The notes: generated from the sequence alone by a model not told the origin. Positions 9,164-17,193 are shown, numbered from the stretch's first letter. The stretch is 64,000 nucleotides of DNA from JAHEKB01 sp049115575 (GCA_049115575.1 JAGDZU010000002.1:124001-188000), one strand, 5' to 3'. Made by a program: numbers and translations.

Positions 9164-9553
9164 ATGAAAGGATTCCAAAGCGCGATTAATAGCGCCAAAC
9201 ACATTTATAAGAATAGAGAAAAGATCAAAGCCTTGTATAAGAAATCTGGATCAAAGACAGAAGAGCATGCAGATGAGGTAGGAGATTCAATGTTGAACGA
9301 TCTGAGAACATTGAGAGACTTACTTCAATCTTGGTTGAAAGGGCAATACAAATTGAGTACAAGAACAATTGTTTACGTAATAGCTGGTTTGCTCTATTTT
9401 GTTAACCCATTAGACTTAGTGCCTGATTTTATTGTAGGCTTGGGCTTTGTAGACGATGCAGCCATACTCACTTTAGTTCTAAGAAGTATACGCTCTGAGG
9501 TCAGTCGGTATAAAAAAGCTATGGAGTTTCAAGAGGTTGAAGTAGTTTCGTGA
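9164..9553 (+). CDS. DUF1232 (YkvA-like) membrane protein
   Basis: About 129 residues from ATG 9164 (KGFQSAINSAKHIYKNREK); an in-frame upstream ATG at 9098 is unlikely because it would run into the divergent EamA gene. The DUF1232 core is YVIAGLLYFVNPLDLVPDFIVGLGFVDDAA, with the NPLDLVPD signature and a paired hydrophobic stretch. The family is widespread and its biochemical role is unknown. It is followed after 3 bases by the HAD hydrolase, so the two form a small operon. Confidence 0.85.
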   Translation: MKGFQSAINSAKHIYKNREKIKALYKKSGSKTEEHADEVGDSMLNDLRTLRDLLQSWLKGQYKLSTRTIVYVIAGLLYFVNPLDLVPDFIVGLGFVDDAAILTLVLRSIRSEVSRYKKAMEFQEVEVVS

Positions 9554-9556
9554 TAC

Positions 9557-9994
9557 ATGAGTCGAAAAAAGCTCAACGGGGAACTTCATGAAGGGTATGA
9601 TGAAGAGGGCAATTTAATGAGTCCTCATCTCCCAGATGGAGTAAAAAATTACCTTATAGACATAGACGGAACTATTACCGATGATATTCCAAATGAAGAA
9701 CCTGAACGGATGGCAACCTGTGAACCATTCCCAGATGCACTGGAAGTGCTTAACAGGTGGTACGAACAAGGACATATCATCTTCTTTTTTACATCAAGAA
9801 CAGAAGACCACAAAAAGGTAACCGAAGATTGGTTAGACAAACATGGTTTTCAATACCATGGTGTGGTATACGGTAAACCGAGAGGGGGTAATTATCACTG
9901 GATTGACAATCACATTGTAAGAGCAACTAAGTTCAAAGGCAAATTCACTGAACTCACCACACGTATGAAAAGGGTTGAAACTTTCAAAGAATAA
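9557..9994 (+). CDS. HAD-superfamily phosphohydrolase-like protein
   Basis: A 145-residue minimal HAD protein. Motif I is LIDIDGTITDD (nucleophile Asp and general acid Asp in DxDGT), motif II is the FFTSR threonine/serine, and the conserved region with motif III is YGKPRGGNYHWIDNH. No cap domain is visible, which suggests a large or protein-bound substrate. Related short Bacteroidota proteins are sometimes labelled phosphoheptose isomerase, which the motifs do not support. It abuts the convergent outer-membrane protein gene with no spacer. Confidence 0.8.
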   Translation: MSRKKLNGELHEGYDEEGNLMSPHLPDGVKNYLIDIDGTITDDIPNEEPERMATCEPFPDALEVLNRWYEQGHIIFFFTSRTEDHKKVTEDWLDKHGFQYHGVVYGKPRGGNYHWIDNHIVRATKFKGKFTELTTRMKRVETFKE

Positions 9995-10588
9995 TTAATG
10001 GTATAAGCGTCTTGCAATGACCAATTGGGCTTCTGTAATCCACCCATGCCCAACTTCATCACCAACTGTCCTCACATTTAATTCCACCCCATTGGCAATA
10101 CCTAGAATAATGTCGTATTGCATAATTGGGAGCTTGTAACCTATTTCGAAAGTAGGTTGAACAACGGTTATAGAACTTTTACCGCTGGAAGGCATCTGGC
10201 TAGCATCTTCCCAATTGATATTCATAAGCCATACATCAGACCTTGCCCCGAAATAAAGGCCGGCATAGCCCGCACGCCAATTTCTGCTCAGATAGTATCT
10301 GTATCCCACAGAAGCTCCATATCCCCAGCCACTTTCATGATCGTTGAATTTACTAAAATCTTTGCGGTCGGTTAGGTTAACACCTAGTCTGAAGTTCACA
10401 CTGTGATGCGGGTTTTGAAAAGCGTCTTTATGACTATCTCTTTTAACAGCAATTTCAGTCTGAAGACCAATGAGATGCCCCGCTGGATAATAATTATACT
10501 CTACTCCAGCATTCAAAAAACCCAGGTCAGTTTGTGCAAAGGAAATTAGACCTGTAATTAACATCATTGCTGTGATTAATAAGCGCAT
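9995..10588 (-). CDS. putative outer-membrane beta-barrel protein
   Basis: About 197 residues from ATG 10588 (RLLITAMMLITGLISFAQ signal peptide); an in-frame TTG lies two codons upstream. The mature part alternates aromatic and polar residues in beta strands (GVEYNYYPAGHLIGLQTEIAVKR, GWGYGASVGYRYYLSRNW) and ends in LVIARRLYH, as expected for a small barrel. No specific family is recognised. Its stop codon abuts that of the HAD gene, leaving no room for a terminator between them. Confidence 0.65.
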   Translation of the reverse strand: MRLLITAMMLITGLISFAQTDLGFLNAGVEYNYYPAGHLIGLQTEIAVKRDSHKDAFQNPHHSVNFRLGVNLTDRKDFSKFNDHESGWGYGASVGYRYYLSRNWRAGYAGLYFGARSDVWLMNINWEDASQMPSSGKSSITVVQPTFEIGYKLPIMQYDIILGIANGVELNVRTVGDEVGHGWITEAQLVIARRLYH

Positions 10589-10607
10589 ATACAAAGGAAG
10601 GGCAAAA

Positions 10608-10638
10608 AAAATCCCCTCACCATAGTGAAGGGATTTTT
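10608..10638 (-). terminator. intrinsic terminator after the DUF4468-like gene
   Basis: Near-perfect 12-bp stem (AAATCCCcTCAC / GTGAaGGGATTT) with a 4-base loop, flanked by an A-run on the plus strand, i.e. a T-run for minus-strand transcription. It lies 19 bases downstream of the minus-strand gene that ends at 10657. Confidence 0.85.
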
Positions 10639-10656
10639 GATAATATTATGAGATGT

Positions 10657-11502
10657 CTACCAGCTATCGTCATCTATGAATGGTACTCTAGAGCAGGTTT
10701 GTTTAAGTGCATCTATCATATCATTCACTGTGTTGTTGGTAGCAATCAGTATACGATCGTTATCTTCAATGTTCGCCTTGGCGTCCATATAGTATTCAAT
10801 ATAAGTTTCTATAGGCTCTTTGCCCTCAATGAAATCTTCTTCAACATGCACAAAATTGTTGAACTTATAGCGGTAACGTTGGTCTTTGAACCTAAGTTCA
10901 ATATCAAACTTCAATATGCCTGAAGCTCTTTTAGAGAACTCATTCATCTGTACAAGTAAAGGAACTTCTGCAATAGCATTAATGGTAAGTCCTTCTCTCA
11001 TTTGACCATCAGGACCAGACTCTTCAATCATTTTTTTGGCTTGTTTTTCACCAAATTGAGCAGTCATCCATTGTATGGCTCTTGCTTGTAGAGAATCCTC
11101 TGTGTCATAAGGGATACCTTCTAAATCGAGATAGCTATCTGGAGTAATAACTTCTACAACTTCCACATAAGTTACCAGTTCGGTAGCGGAGTCATAAGGC
11201 ATTCCAGAGAATCTTTCGTAGGGTCTGTGTTCGAATTTAGGGCGGGCACTGCGTACATATTCTAAGTCGCTGTAACCTCCTGCATCAAAAGATTCTCCTC
11301 CATCCCAATCTCCCCATCCATCATCTTCTGCAAATTCGTCCGTAGAGTCGGTAGTGGTTGTTCCTCCACCGTTCTCATCATAATCATAGTCATCATAGGT
11401 GCCTTCTGAATCATAAGAATCATCATAATCTTCCCATTGTGCATGAGATGTGAAACCTAGAAAGCTCAAAAAGGCAATAGTTAGTGTGAGTTTTTTCATC
11501 AT
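10657..11502 (-). CDS. secreted DUF4468-like protein with acidic low-complexity region
   Basis: A 281-residue exported protein. The signal peptide (KKLTLTIAFLSFLGFTSHAQ) is followed by about 60 residues rich in Asp, Gly, Tyr and Thr (residues 22-80), probably disordered. The C-terminal half (about 160-270) contains FDIELRFKDQRYRYKFNNFVHVEE, resembling the TBP-like DUF4468 fold of Bacteroidetes secreted proteins; this match is moderate. The function is unknown. It has its own terminator downstream and is divergent from the M1 peptidase. Confidence 0.65.
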   Translation of the reverse strand: MMKKLTLTIAFLSFLGFTSHAQWEDYDDSYDSEGTYDDYDYDENGGGTTTTDSTDEFAEDDGWGDWDGGESFDAGGYSDLEYVRSARPKFEHRPYERFSGMPYDSATELVTYVEVVEVITPDSYLDLEGIPYDTEDSLQARAIQWMTAQFGEKQAKKMIEESGPDGQMREGLTINAIAEVPLLVQMNEFSKRASGILKFDIELRFKDQRYRYKFNNFVHVEEDFIEGKEPIETYIEYYMDAKANIEDNDRILIATNNTVNDMIDALKQTCSRVPFIDDDSW

Positions 11503-11669
11503 CTATTATTATTAAATCAAATACCTTGCCAGTAACGGCTAATTCTGAAAAAGTTCTCGAAAATAGCCATTTTTTGCTGCCAAACAAGCATTTATTCTAC
11601 GAAAACAGGGGTTTTGAAAAGTATTTTTTGCTTTATAAAACAATTCGCATTGCTTTGTCTTTCCAATTT

Positions 11670-13538
11670 ATGAATAAGTATATAATAATGTTCAGTTCAA
11701 TACTTCTATTTGTCCTGAACTCGTGTAATACCAATGATTCTAACGATGATACAGCTATGCCAATTTTGAGTCCAGATCCACATTCTTACGCCAATTTTAA
11801 TGATGCTAGAATGCACCATTTGAGCCTTGATTTAACCGTAGATTTTGAAAAGAGCACTTTGAGCGGCTGGGCGGAGCTTTCTATCAAGAATTTGACTCAA
11901 ATTGACAAATTAGTGCTAGATACGAGAGAATTGTCTATAGATAAGATCATTCTCGATGACGGAAATGAAACAAAATTCAAATTAGATGAGGAAGAAGAGC
12001 ACTTTGGTCAGAAGCTAACAATTGATATTAACAAAGGGACTGAAAAAGTAAAAATCTACTACACAACTAGTCCAAAAGCAGAGGCTTTGCAATGGTTGAG
12101 CAAAGAACAGACCTTGGGCAAAACCCATCCATTTTTATTCAGTCAATCACAGGCAATTCTCGCTAGAACATGGATTCCATGTCAAGATGGCCCAGGAGTG
12201 AAGTTCACTTATGAAGCTACCATAAGAACCAGCCCAGACCTTATGGCGTTGATGAGCGCCGAAAATGGGACAGTAAAGACTAGCGATGGAGTTTATACTT
12301 TTAGAATGGCTCAGCCGGTAAGTTCTTATCTAATGGCCTTAACAGTTGGCGATTTAGAGTTTGAGTCTACAGGAAGAAATTCAGGTGTATATGCAGAACC
12401 AGCCATGCTAGAGAATGCGGTCTGGGAGTTCAAGAGTATGCAGAGTATGATCGACAGTGCCGAAGAGCTTTATGGAGAATATGCATGGGGTCAATATGAC
12501 GTAGTTGTTTTACCTCCATCTTTTCCTTTTGGTGGCATGGAAAATCCTAGATTGACATTTGCTACTCCAACCATAATTGCGGGAGATCGTTCGCTTGTTG
12601 CATTGATTGCACACGAATTAGCTCATAGCTGGAGCGGAAATTTGGTCACTAATGAAACATGGAATGATTTCTGGTTGAACGAAGGGTTCACAGTCTACTT
12701 TGAACAGCGAATCATGGAGAAAATCTATGGTAAGGCTTATGAAGAGATGCAGACCAAGCTCGGCATGGGAGAGTTGAAAAAGACCATAGCAAGACTTAAC
12801 AAAGAAGGTAAAGAGGCGGACACCCATTTATTCTTAGAATTAGAAGGACGCAATCCCGATGACGGCTTAACCGATGTGGCCTACGAAAAGGGAAGATTCT
12901 TTTTACAGACAATAGAGCAGGCCGTAGGTAGAACAGCTTTTGATGAATTCTTGAAGAACTACTTTACCGAGAATGCATTTAAACCAATGAATACAGAGCG
13001 TTTCATCGATTATCTAGAATCCAAACTTCTCGTAAGCCAAGAGTTAAAAGATAAAGTGAGACTTGAGGATTGGATTTATGGGCCTGGTATTCCAGACAAT
13101 GTTCCACCAACTCCTTCTACGGAATTGGAAAGGGTGGAAGCAGCTATAAACAGCTTCAACTCAGGAACAGCAGCTTCTGAACTGGATACTACTGGGTTCA
13201 CAACTCACCATTGGTTATACTTTATGCGAGGACTAACTGAATTGAACCTTGATAAAATGAGCGACTTAGATGAGGCCTTTTCTTTTACATCCACAGGAAA
13301 CTCTGAGATAGCATGTGATTGGTTTCAACATTGCATAGAACAAGATTACCAAGTAGCCTTTCCGGCTATGGAAGAGTTCTTACTCAGGGTGGGAAGAAGA
13401 AAATTTTTAACTCCGCTTTATGAGAGACTTGTTAAAACAGAATCTCATAAAGAATGGGCTAAACGAGTTTATTCTCAAGCGAGAAGCGGATATCACTCGG
13501 TGAGCTACAATACCATCGATGGAATTCTATCGAAATAA
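11670..13538 (+). CDS. M1 family metallopeptidase (leukotriene A4 hydrolase-like) lipoprotein
   Basis: Zinc aminopeptidase of about 622 residues, predicted to be anchored outside the inner membrane. ATG 11670 gives a lipoprotein signal (NKYIIMFSSILLFVLNSC); the open frame extends 144 bases further upstream but encodes no plausible protein. Catalytic elements: the substrate-anchoring GGMENPRLTFATP, the zinc site HELAH (H315, H319) with E338 in WLNEGFTVYFE, and a C-terminal helical LTA4-hydrolase-like domain (about 480-620). It cleaves N-terminal residues from peptides, likely scavenging periplasmic or external peptides. It stands alone and is followed by the tRNA promoter. Confidence 0.93.
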   Translation: MNKYIIMFSSILLFVLNSCNTNDSNDDTAMPILSPDPHSYANFNDARMHHLSLDLTVDFEKSTLSGWAELSIKNLTQIDKLVLDTRELSIDKIILDDGNETKFKLDEEEEHFGQKLTIDINKGTEKVKIYYTTSPKAEALQWLSKEQTLGKTHPFLFSQSQAILARTWIPCQDGPGVKFTYEATIRTSPDLMALMSAENGTVKTSDGVYTFRMAQPVSSYLMALTVGDLEFESTGRNSGVYAEPAMLENAVWEFKSMQSMIDSAEELYGEYAWGQYDVVVLPPSFPFGGMENPRLTFATPTIIAGDRSLVALIAHELAHSWSGNLVTNETWNDFWLNEGFTVYFEQRIMEKIYGKAYEEMQTKLGMGELKKTIARLNKEGKEADTHLFLELEGRNPDDGLTDVAYEKGRFFLQTIEQAVGRTAFDEFLKNYFTENAFKPMNTERFIDYLESKLLVSQELKDKVRLEDWIYGPGIPDNVPPTPSTELERVEAAINSFNSGTAASELDTTGFTTHHWLYFMRGLTELNLDKMSDLDEAFSFTSTGNSEIACDWFQHCIEQDYQVAFPAMEEFLLRVGRRKFLTPLYERLVKTESHKEWAKRVYSQARSGYHSVSYNTIDGILSK

Positions 13539-13574
13539 TTGGTTTTATATGTGGCTGCAATTAAACAGAGAGAT

Positions 13575-13582
13575 TATCTTTG
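13575..13582 (+). promoter_or_regulatory. tRNA promoter -7 element with CGCC discriminator
   Basis: TATCTTTG is an exact TAnnTTTG match, followed by CGCC and then A at 13587 as the probable transcription start. A weak -33 (TGTG at 13550) is 21 bases upstream. It lies 37 bases after the M1 peptidase stop and serves the tRNA unit. Confidence 0.6.
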
Positions 13583-13594
13583 CGCCACATTTTT

Positions 13595-13650
13595 GGGCCT
13601 ATAGCTCCCCGAGTCACTTTGTTCTCGGGACAGGCACTTCGCTATAGTCC
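13595..13650 (+). other. structured tRNA-like leader upstream of the tRNA
   Basis: The first 13 bases (GGGCCTATAGCTC) are identical to the 5' end of the real tRNA 70 bases downstream. The rest diverges and can form an outer stem (CTATAGC near 13599 with GCTATAG near 13641) and an inner stem (CCCGAG / CTCGGG, about 13607-13612 and 13623-13629). It does not fold as a cloverleaf. It may be a decayed tRNA duplication, a processing element, or a small repeat; see findings. Confidence 0.5.
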
Positions 13651-13664
13651 AAGAATATTAAATT

Positions 13665-13738
13665 GGGCCTATAGCTCAGTTGGTTAGAGCACCTGACTCA
13701 TAATCAGGTGGTCCATGGTTCGAGTCCATGTGGGCCCA
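13665..13738 (+). tRNA. tRNA with CAU anticodon, probably tRNA-Ile2
   Basis: A 74-base cloverleaf: acceptor GGGCCTA pairs with TGGGCCC, the anticodon stem CCTGA/TCAGG encloses CTCATAA, and the T arm contains GTTCGAG. The CAU anticodon fits elongator Met or the lysidine-modified tRNA-Ile2. The acceptor pairs C4-G69 and C5-G68 are TilS-recognition features in E. coli tRNA-Ile2, and GGGCCTA resembles Bacteroidota tRNA-Ile, so I favour Ile2. It carries no initiator features. CCA is not encoded. Confidence 0.9.
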
Positions 13739-13745
13739 CAACTGA

Positions 13746-13780
13746 AAAATCCTTCAACCCTATGTTGAGGGATTTTGTTC
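13746..13780 (+). terminator. intrinsic terminator between the two tRNAs
   Basis: 12-bp stem AAAATCCTTCAA / TTGAGGGATTTT (one G-T pair), 7-base loop, followed by TGTTCTTTT. It suggests partial uncoupling of the two tRNAs. Confidence 0.7.
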
Positions 13781-13791
13781 TTTTACTTCAT

Positions 13792-13866
13792 GGGCAATTA
13801 GCTCAGTTGGTTTAGAGCGCTGCCTTGACAGGGCAGAGGTCACTGGTTCGAATCCAGTATTGCCCA
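13792..13866 (+). tRNA. tRNA-Val (GAC)
   Basis: A 75-base cloverleaf: acceptor GGGCAAT pairs with ATTGCCC, the D arm is GCTCAGTTGGTTTAGAGC, the anticodon stem CTGCC/GGCAG encloses TTGACAG (anticodon GAC), and the T loop is GTTCGAATC. The discriminator is A and CCA is not encoded. It is preceded by the terminator at 13746 and has no obvious promoter of its own, so it depends on read-through or an unseen start. Confidence 0.95.
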
Positions 13867-13978
13867 CATCATCGGCCTACTGCTAAGCAGTGGGCTTTTT
13901 TATTTTTCCAATATGAGCTTGCTCAAATATTGGAGTAATAAAAAGTCACAATGTACGTAGTACTTAGGCCGATGATGT
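13866..13978. repeat. 113-bp nested inverted-repeat region after tRNA-Val
   Basis: A perfect 14-bp inverted repeat, ACATCATCGGCCTA (13866-13879) and TAGGCCGATGATGT (13965-13978), bounds a region with three more hairpins: GCCTACTGC/GCAGTGGGC, CCAATATGAGC/GCTCaaATATTGG, and GTACgtaGTAC. The left arm begins at the tRNA discriminator base. No gene is inside. Confidence 0.7.
13875..13902 (+). terminator. intrinsic terminator of tRNA-Val
   Basis: 9-bp stem GCCTACTGC / GCAGTGGGC (one G-T pair) with loop TAA and a following T6 run. The left arm overlaps the large inverted repeat. Confidence 0.8.
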
Positions 13979-14009
13979 TAGCCGCCCCCAAGGATCACCC
14001 AACCACCCT

Positions 14010-14744
14010 TCAAACCGCATTTTGAAGTCTAGGAGCAAACGTAACACTAGAATAACCATCTATTAATAGCTTTCTAAAGCTATACAAAGGCAAAAGCTGC
14101 TTGATTGAACTAACACGATTTGCTGATGAATATGCCCGTTTTCTATAATACTGTAATACAGTTCTTATCAAACTTTTGGAGAGTAAATTGTAATGTTTAG
14201 GATGAACCCAAGCTGGAATTCCAAAAGCAGATGATGAATTTAAACCATAGGCGCTCTTACTTTCAGTGATAAAGTCTGAAGTAATACCGCTTAATTCTTC
14301 TCCAATTTCGAGCCACTCTTTAGCCAGACCCTCATTGAGCTTCATAGTTTTTATTGTCAATGGAATATCTACTGTTACATGTGCATTGATACCATATAGA
14401 ATTAGCCTATCCATTTTGGGTTCAGCTAATTCGGCATAATTAAAGTACACTTCCCAATGTAGCTCGGATTGAGCACCCTTTAAGAACAATCTCAAGTTAT
14501 GGAAATACCTATGGGCAAAGAGCACAATGAATTCCTCCATGGCAGCCATATTTTGACTGGATTCCAGCTTTATCTTATTAATGGCACATAGAGTTGTCAT
14601 CCTATAAAGGCGATTGAATATGCCTGCAGGATGCTTATTGAAAAGAGTGCTAATTCTATTTAAGCAGCTAAGAACATCATCAGCATTGCTAATGTTGTTC
14701 TTTGTCAGTTTTATTATTTTTTGTGCTATCCTTTTACTTATCAT
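14010..14744 (-). CDS. DUF5995-like protein
   Basis: About 244 residues. I place the start at ATG 14744 (ISKRIAQKIIKLTKNN), which has a rare good Shine-Dalgarno (AGGAG about 9 bases upstream) and overlaps the end of the upstream small gene by 11 bases; an ATG at 14789 is possible. Segments FNRLYRMTTLC, MEEFIVLFAHRYFHN and LILYGINAHVTVDIPL line up with what I recall of DUF5995 (FNRLY..VT, ..VFANLYFDA, G(M/I)NAHINxDLP), including the NAH-x-x-x-D signature. The function of DUF5995 is unknown. No signal peptide is seen. Confidence 0.65.
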   Translation of the reverse strand: MISKRIAQKIIKLTKNNISNADDVLSCLNRISTLFNKHPAGIFNRLYRMTTLCAINKIKLESSQNMAAMEEFIVLFAHRYFHNLRLFLKGAQSELHWEVYFNYAELAEPKMDRLILYGINAHVTVDIPLTIKTMKLNEGLAKEWLEIGEELSGITSDFITESKSAYGLNSSSAFGIPAWVHPKHYNLLSKSLIRTVLQYYRKRAYSSANRVSSIKQLLPLYSFRKLLIDGYSSVTFAPRLQNAV

Positions 14745-14994
14745 ACCACCGCTCTCCTTTCTTAACATCAATTTGAGAAGTATCCGCATTCATGGTTATA
14801 AAATTGATAAAGCCAAACCTCATCATATATCGAATGGTCAACCTATTTACTTTCAACATAGGTAAGCACAAACTCCAAAATATGATAGCTAGAAAAAGCG
14901 GACCTTGGTAATAAACCACTACACCCATTAAAATTAGAAAAGCCTGTTGAGCAATACAGAAAATTATAGCTATGATGAAATTGATAAATTGCAC
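14734..14994 (-). CDS. small membrane protein, unknown
   Basis: An 86-residue protein with two hydrophobic segments (QFINFIIAIIFCIAQQAFLILMG and YQGPLFLAIIFWSLCLPML) and a basic C-terminal tail ending in KKGERWYDK. It matches no family I recognise. Its stop lies inside the start region of the DUF5995-like gene, so the pair is probably translated together; a candidate -7 element (TAATTTCG, minus strand, 15015-15008) lies 14 bases upstream. The pair sits between the tRNA region and the desaturase. Confidence 0.5.
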   Translation of the reverse strand: MQFINFIIAIIFCIAQQAFLILMGVVVYYQGPLFLAIIFWSLCLPMLKVNRLTIRYMMRFGFINFITMNADTSQIDVKKGERWYDK

Positions 14995-15075
14995 TTGCCT
15001 TACTTTACGAAATTAGTGGAAATCTAACTGATGACTTAAAGCCTGCTGCTTGCCGGAACCCTCTGTGTGTAAGTG

Positions 15076-15109
15076 TTTTGATTATGCTCATGCATTTAGC
15101 GTATCTTCG
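15076..15109 (+). promoter_or_regulatory. desaturase promoter
   Basis: TTTTG (15076-15080) and TATCTTCG (15102-15109) are separated by 21 bases, a good fit to the Bacteroidota -33/-7 pattern TTTG and TAnnTTTG with one change. The ATG is at 15130. Confidence 0.5.
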
Positions 15110-15129
15110 TAGCCGCTAAAATGAGCTGA

Positions 15130-16236
15130 ATGAGCGAAATAGTTAGATTCAATAATACCAAGAACCCAGAGTTTTACAACGAGCTTAGAACTAGGGTAAA
15201 TACATATTTTCAAAGCAATAATATTTCCAAGAATGCCAACTTAAATATGGTATTAAAAACGGTCTTTATGTTAGGACTGTATTTTGTCCCTTTGGTACTC
15301 ATGTTAACAGGTGTTATTACTTCATTAGGTGGGGTAATCTTTATGTGGTGCCTTATGGGTTTTGGAATGTCGGGAATTGGAATGGGTGTGATGCATGATG
15401 CAAACCACGGATCATATTCCCAAAACAGTAAGATTAATAAGATACTTGGATTCACTGTAAATTTTGCTGGTGGCTATCACACGAATTGGATCATTCAACA
15501 CAACGTGCTTCATCATACATTTACCAATATTGAGGGCTATGATGAAGATATAGAACAGAAAGTGATGCGATTCTCGCCAAATCAAAAAAGACACAAACTG
15601 TTTAAATATCAGTTGTTTTACGCTCCGTTTATCTATGGCCTTCTCACCATCTATTGGGTATTGGCAAAAGACTTCATTCAATTGGTAGATTACAATAAAA
15701 GGGGATTGATAAAGAAGCAAGGCTTGAGTTACAAAAAGGCACTTACCCAGATAATCGTGAACAAAACATGGTATTTTGTAATAATTTTAGTTCTTCCTCT
15801 GATTCTGATTCCATTGCCATGGTGGCAAGTTCTGTTAGGGTTCTTTTGTATGCATTTTATATCTGGTTTAATCCTAGCTCTCATTTTTCAGCCTGCTCAT
15901 GTGTTAGAAGAAACTGAGTTTTTTGTTCCAGATGAAAACACTAGCGTTGAAAATAGCTGGGCTGTTCATCAGATGAAAACAACTTCCAATTTTGCGAATG
16001 GAAGCATCTTTTTTTCATGGTTCATAGGAGGGTTGAATTACCAAATTGAACATCACTTATTTCCATTGGTTTGCCATGTTCACTACAAAAAGATTTCAAG
16101 CATAGTTAAACAAACAGCCGAAGAGTACAACTTGCCTTATCATCAACACAAAACATTTTTAGGAGCTTTGAGAAGCCACTTTAGCCTTCTTCATAAGTTG
16201 GGAACTGGTGAGTATGATTTAGCTAAGGCTAGCTAA
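15130..16236 (+). CDS. fatty acid desaturase (acyl-CoA / front-end type)
   Basis: Membrane di-iron desaturase of 368 residues that introduces double bases into acyl chains and so tunes membrane fluidity. The three histidine boxes are present: HDANH (HxxxH) in MGVMHDANHGSYS, HNVLHH (HxxHH) in IIQHNVLHHTFTN, and QIEHH in LNYQIEHHLFPLVCHVHY. The Gln in the third box is typical of front-end (delta-5/delta-6-like) desaturases, but without a cytochrome b5 domain. Several membrane spans are visible at about 40-85 and 200-255. It is a single-gene unit; its stop codon abuts that of the convergent PqqB-like gene. Confidence 0.92.
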   Translation: MSEIVRFNNTKNPEFYNELRTRVNTYFQSNNISKNANLNMVLKTVFMLGLYFVPLVLMLTGVITSLGGVIFMWCLMGFGMSGIGMGVMHDANHGSYSQNSKINKILGFTVNFAGGYHTNWIIQHNVLHHTFTNIEGYDEDIEQKVMRFSPNQKRHKLFKYQLFYAPFIYGLLTIYWVLAKDFIQLVDYNKRGLIKKQGLSYKKALTQIIVNKTWYFVIILVLPLILIPLPWWQVLLGFFCMHFISGLILALIFQPAHVLEETEFFVPDENTSVENSWAVHQMKTTSNFANGSIFFSWFIGGLNYQIEHHLFPLVCHVHYKKISSIVKQTAEEYNLPYHQHKTFLGALRSHFSLLHKLGTGEYDLAKAS

Positions 16237-17193
16237 TTATAGCGCAAAAGCATCGCCAGTTGTGGCAATTTGAAATCCGTTTTCAATTACATTTTTGTAT
16301 TCTTTGCTTTTACTGTTCAACAGAGGGTTGGTATGATTGAGATGAATGAAGTATAGCTTTTCTTTTTCAATCTGATTTAGATTCTTAAATAAGGACATAC
16401 TCTCTACTACAAAGGGGTGTGGAATTTCGCTCATATCTCTGTTCGGCAATTCTTCATTGTTGTAAAAAGTAGCATCTATGAATGCATAATCTACCCTCTC
16501 AATTAATTTGATAATATCCGTACTCCACTTCTTCCATTTATCAATGTCTGGAATGAACAATGCTTTTTTTGTGGGCCCATTTATTATGAATCCCACTGTT
16601 TCAGAAAATTCATCGCGATGCGGGACAGTAAAAGGGGTGATGCTTAAATCTTTGGCAATAGGCACTTGCTTTTGATTCTTTAAGTCAACTAGTGAAATGT
16701 TTTCAGACTGCACTAATTGACTCCAAGGGCCATTGTCTTCTAAGAATTTCCTCATCCTTGGCATGGCGTACACTGGCATCTTGCTCGCATTAATAGCTTC
16801 TTTTCCTAAGTACATGAGGCCAGTATAATGGCCAATATGAGCATGGGTCAGTAGAATCCCATTGGGTATTCCATTATAAGGAAAACTACAGTAATCAGCA
16901 AGTAATGCCATTTGTCTTGGCATATCTGGAGTAGCTTCTAGCATGAATACTTTATGCTCTTTAGGGCTGATTAAACCTAAGCTCACTACCATGCGATTTG
17001 GATCTGGTTCATCATATAAATGAATACAACAATCTTTCTTGCATCCAATCTGTGGAGAGCCCGCATCCTGTACAGTTCCTAACACCACTAAAGAGGTTTG
17101 AGCAAACTGATTCTTGACCATGCTTTGCTTCTTTTTGGACTCAGAATTATTACAGGCAAGAAGTATCAGGAGGAAGTAGAATGATTTATTCAT
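16237..17193 (-). CDS. PqqB-like metallo-beta-lactamase-fold lipoprotein
   Basis: A 318-residue lipoprotein (signal NKSFYFLLILLAC) with a PqqB-like metal-hydrolase fold: LVVLGTVQDAGSPQIGCKKDCC at the N-terminus, THAHIGHYTGLMYLG as zinc motif, and TVPHRDEFSETVGFII. The usual HxHxDH has Gly instead of Asp (HAHIGH). No other pqq genes are in the window, so a role in PQQ synthesis is doubtful; an extracytoplasmic hydrolase is more likely. It is the last gene of the moeA, TauE, mobA group, overlapping mobA by 4 bases, so a link to molybdoenzymes or sulfur oxyanions is suggested by context only. Confidence 0.8.
   Translation of the reverse strand: MNKSFYFLLILLACNNSESKKKQSMVKNQFAQTSLVVLGTVQDAGSPQIGCKKDCCIHLYDEPDPNRMVVSLGLISPKEHKVFMLEATPDMPRQMALLADYCSFPYNGIPNGILLTHAHIGHYTGLMYLGKEAINASKMPVYAMPRMRKFLEDNGPWSQLVQSENISLVDLKNQKQVPIAKDLSITPFTVPHRDEFSETVGFIINGPTKKALFIPDIDKWKKWSTDIIKLIERVDYAFIDATFYNNEELPNRDMSEIPHPFVVESMSLFKNLNQIEKEKLYFIHLNHTNPLLNSKSKEYKNVIENGFQIATTGDAFAL

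Noticed and set aside
10657..11502. Tandem repeat or CRISPR-like array in the acidic region near 11280-11440
   Set aside because: The repeats are short Asp/Tyr codon runs of a low-complexity protein segment, without regular spacers.
13866..14994. Integrated genomic island with att sites at tRNA-Val
   Set aside because: No integrase, no second copy of the tRNA 3' end and no phage-like genes; kept only as a weak possibility in findings.
16237..17193. PQQ biosynthesis locus
   Set aside because: Only a PqqB-like protein is present; no pqqA, C, D or E, the zinc motif is altered and the protein carries a lipoprotein signal.
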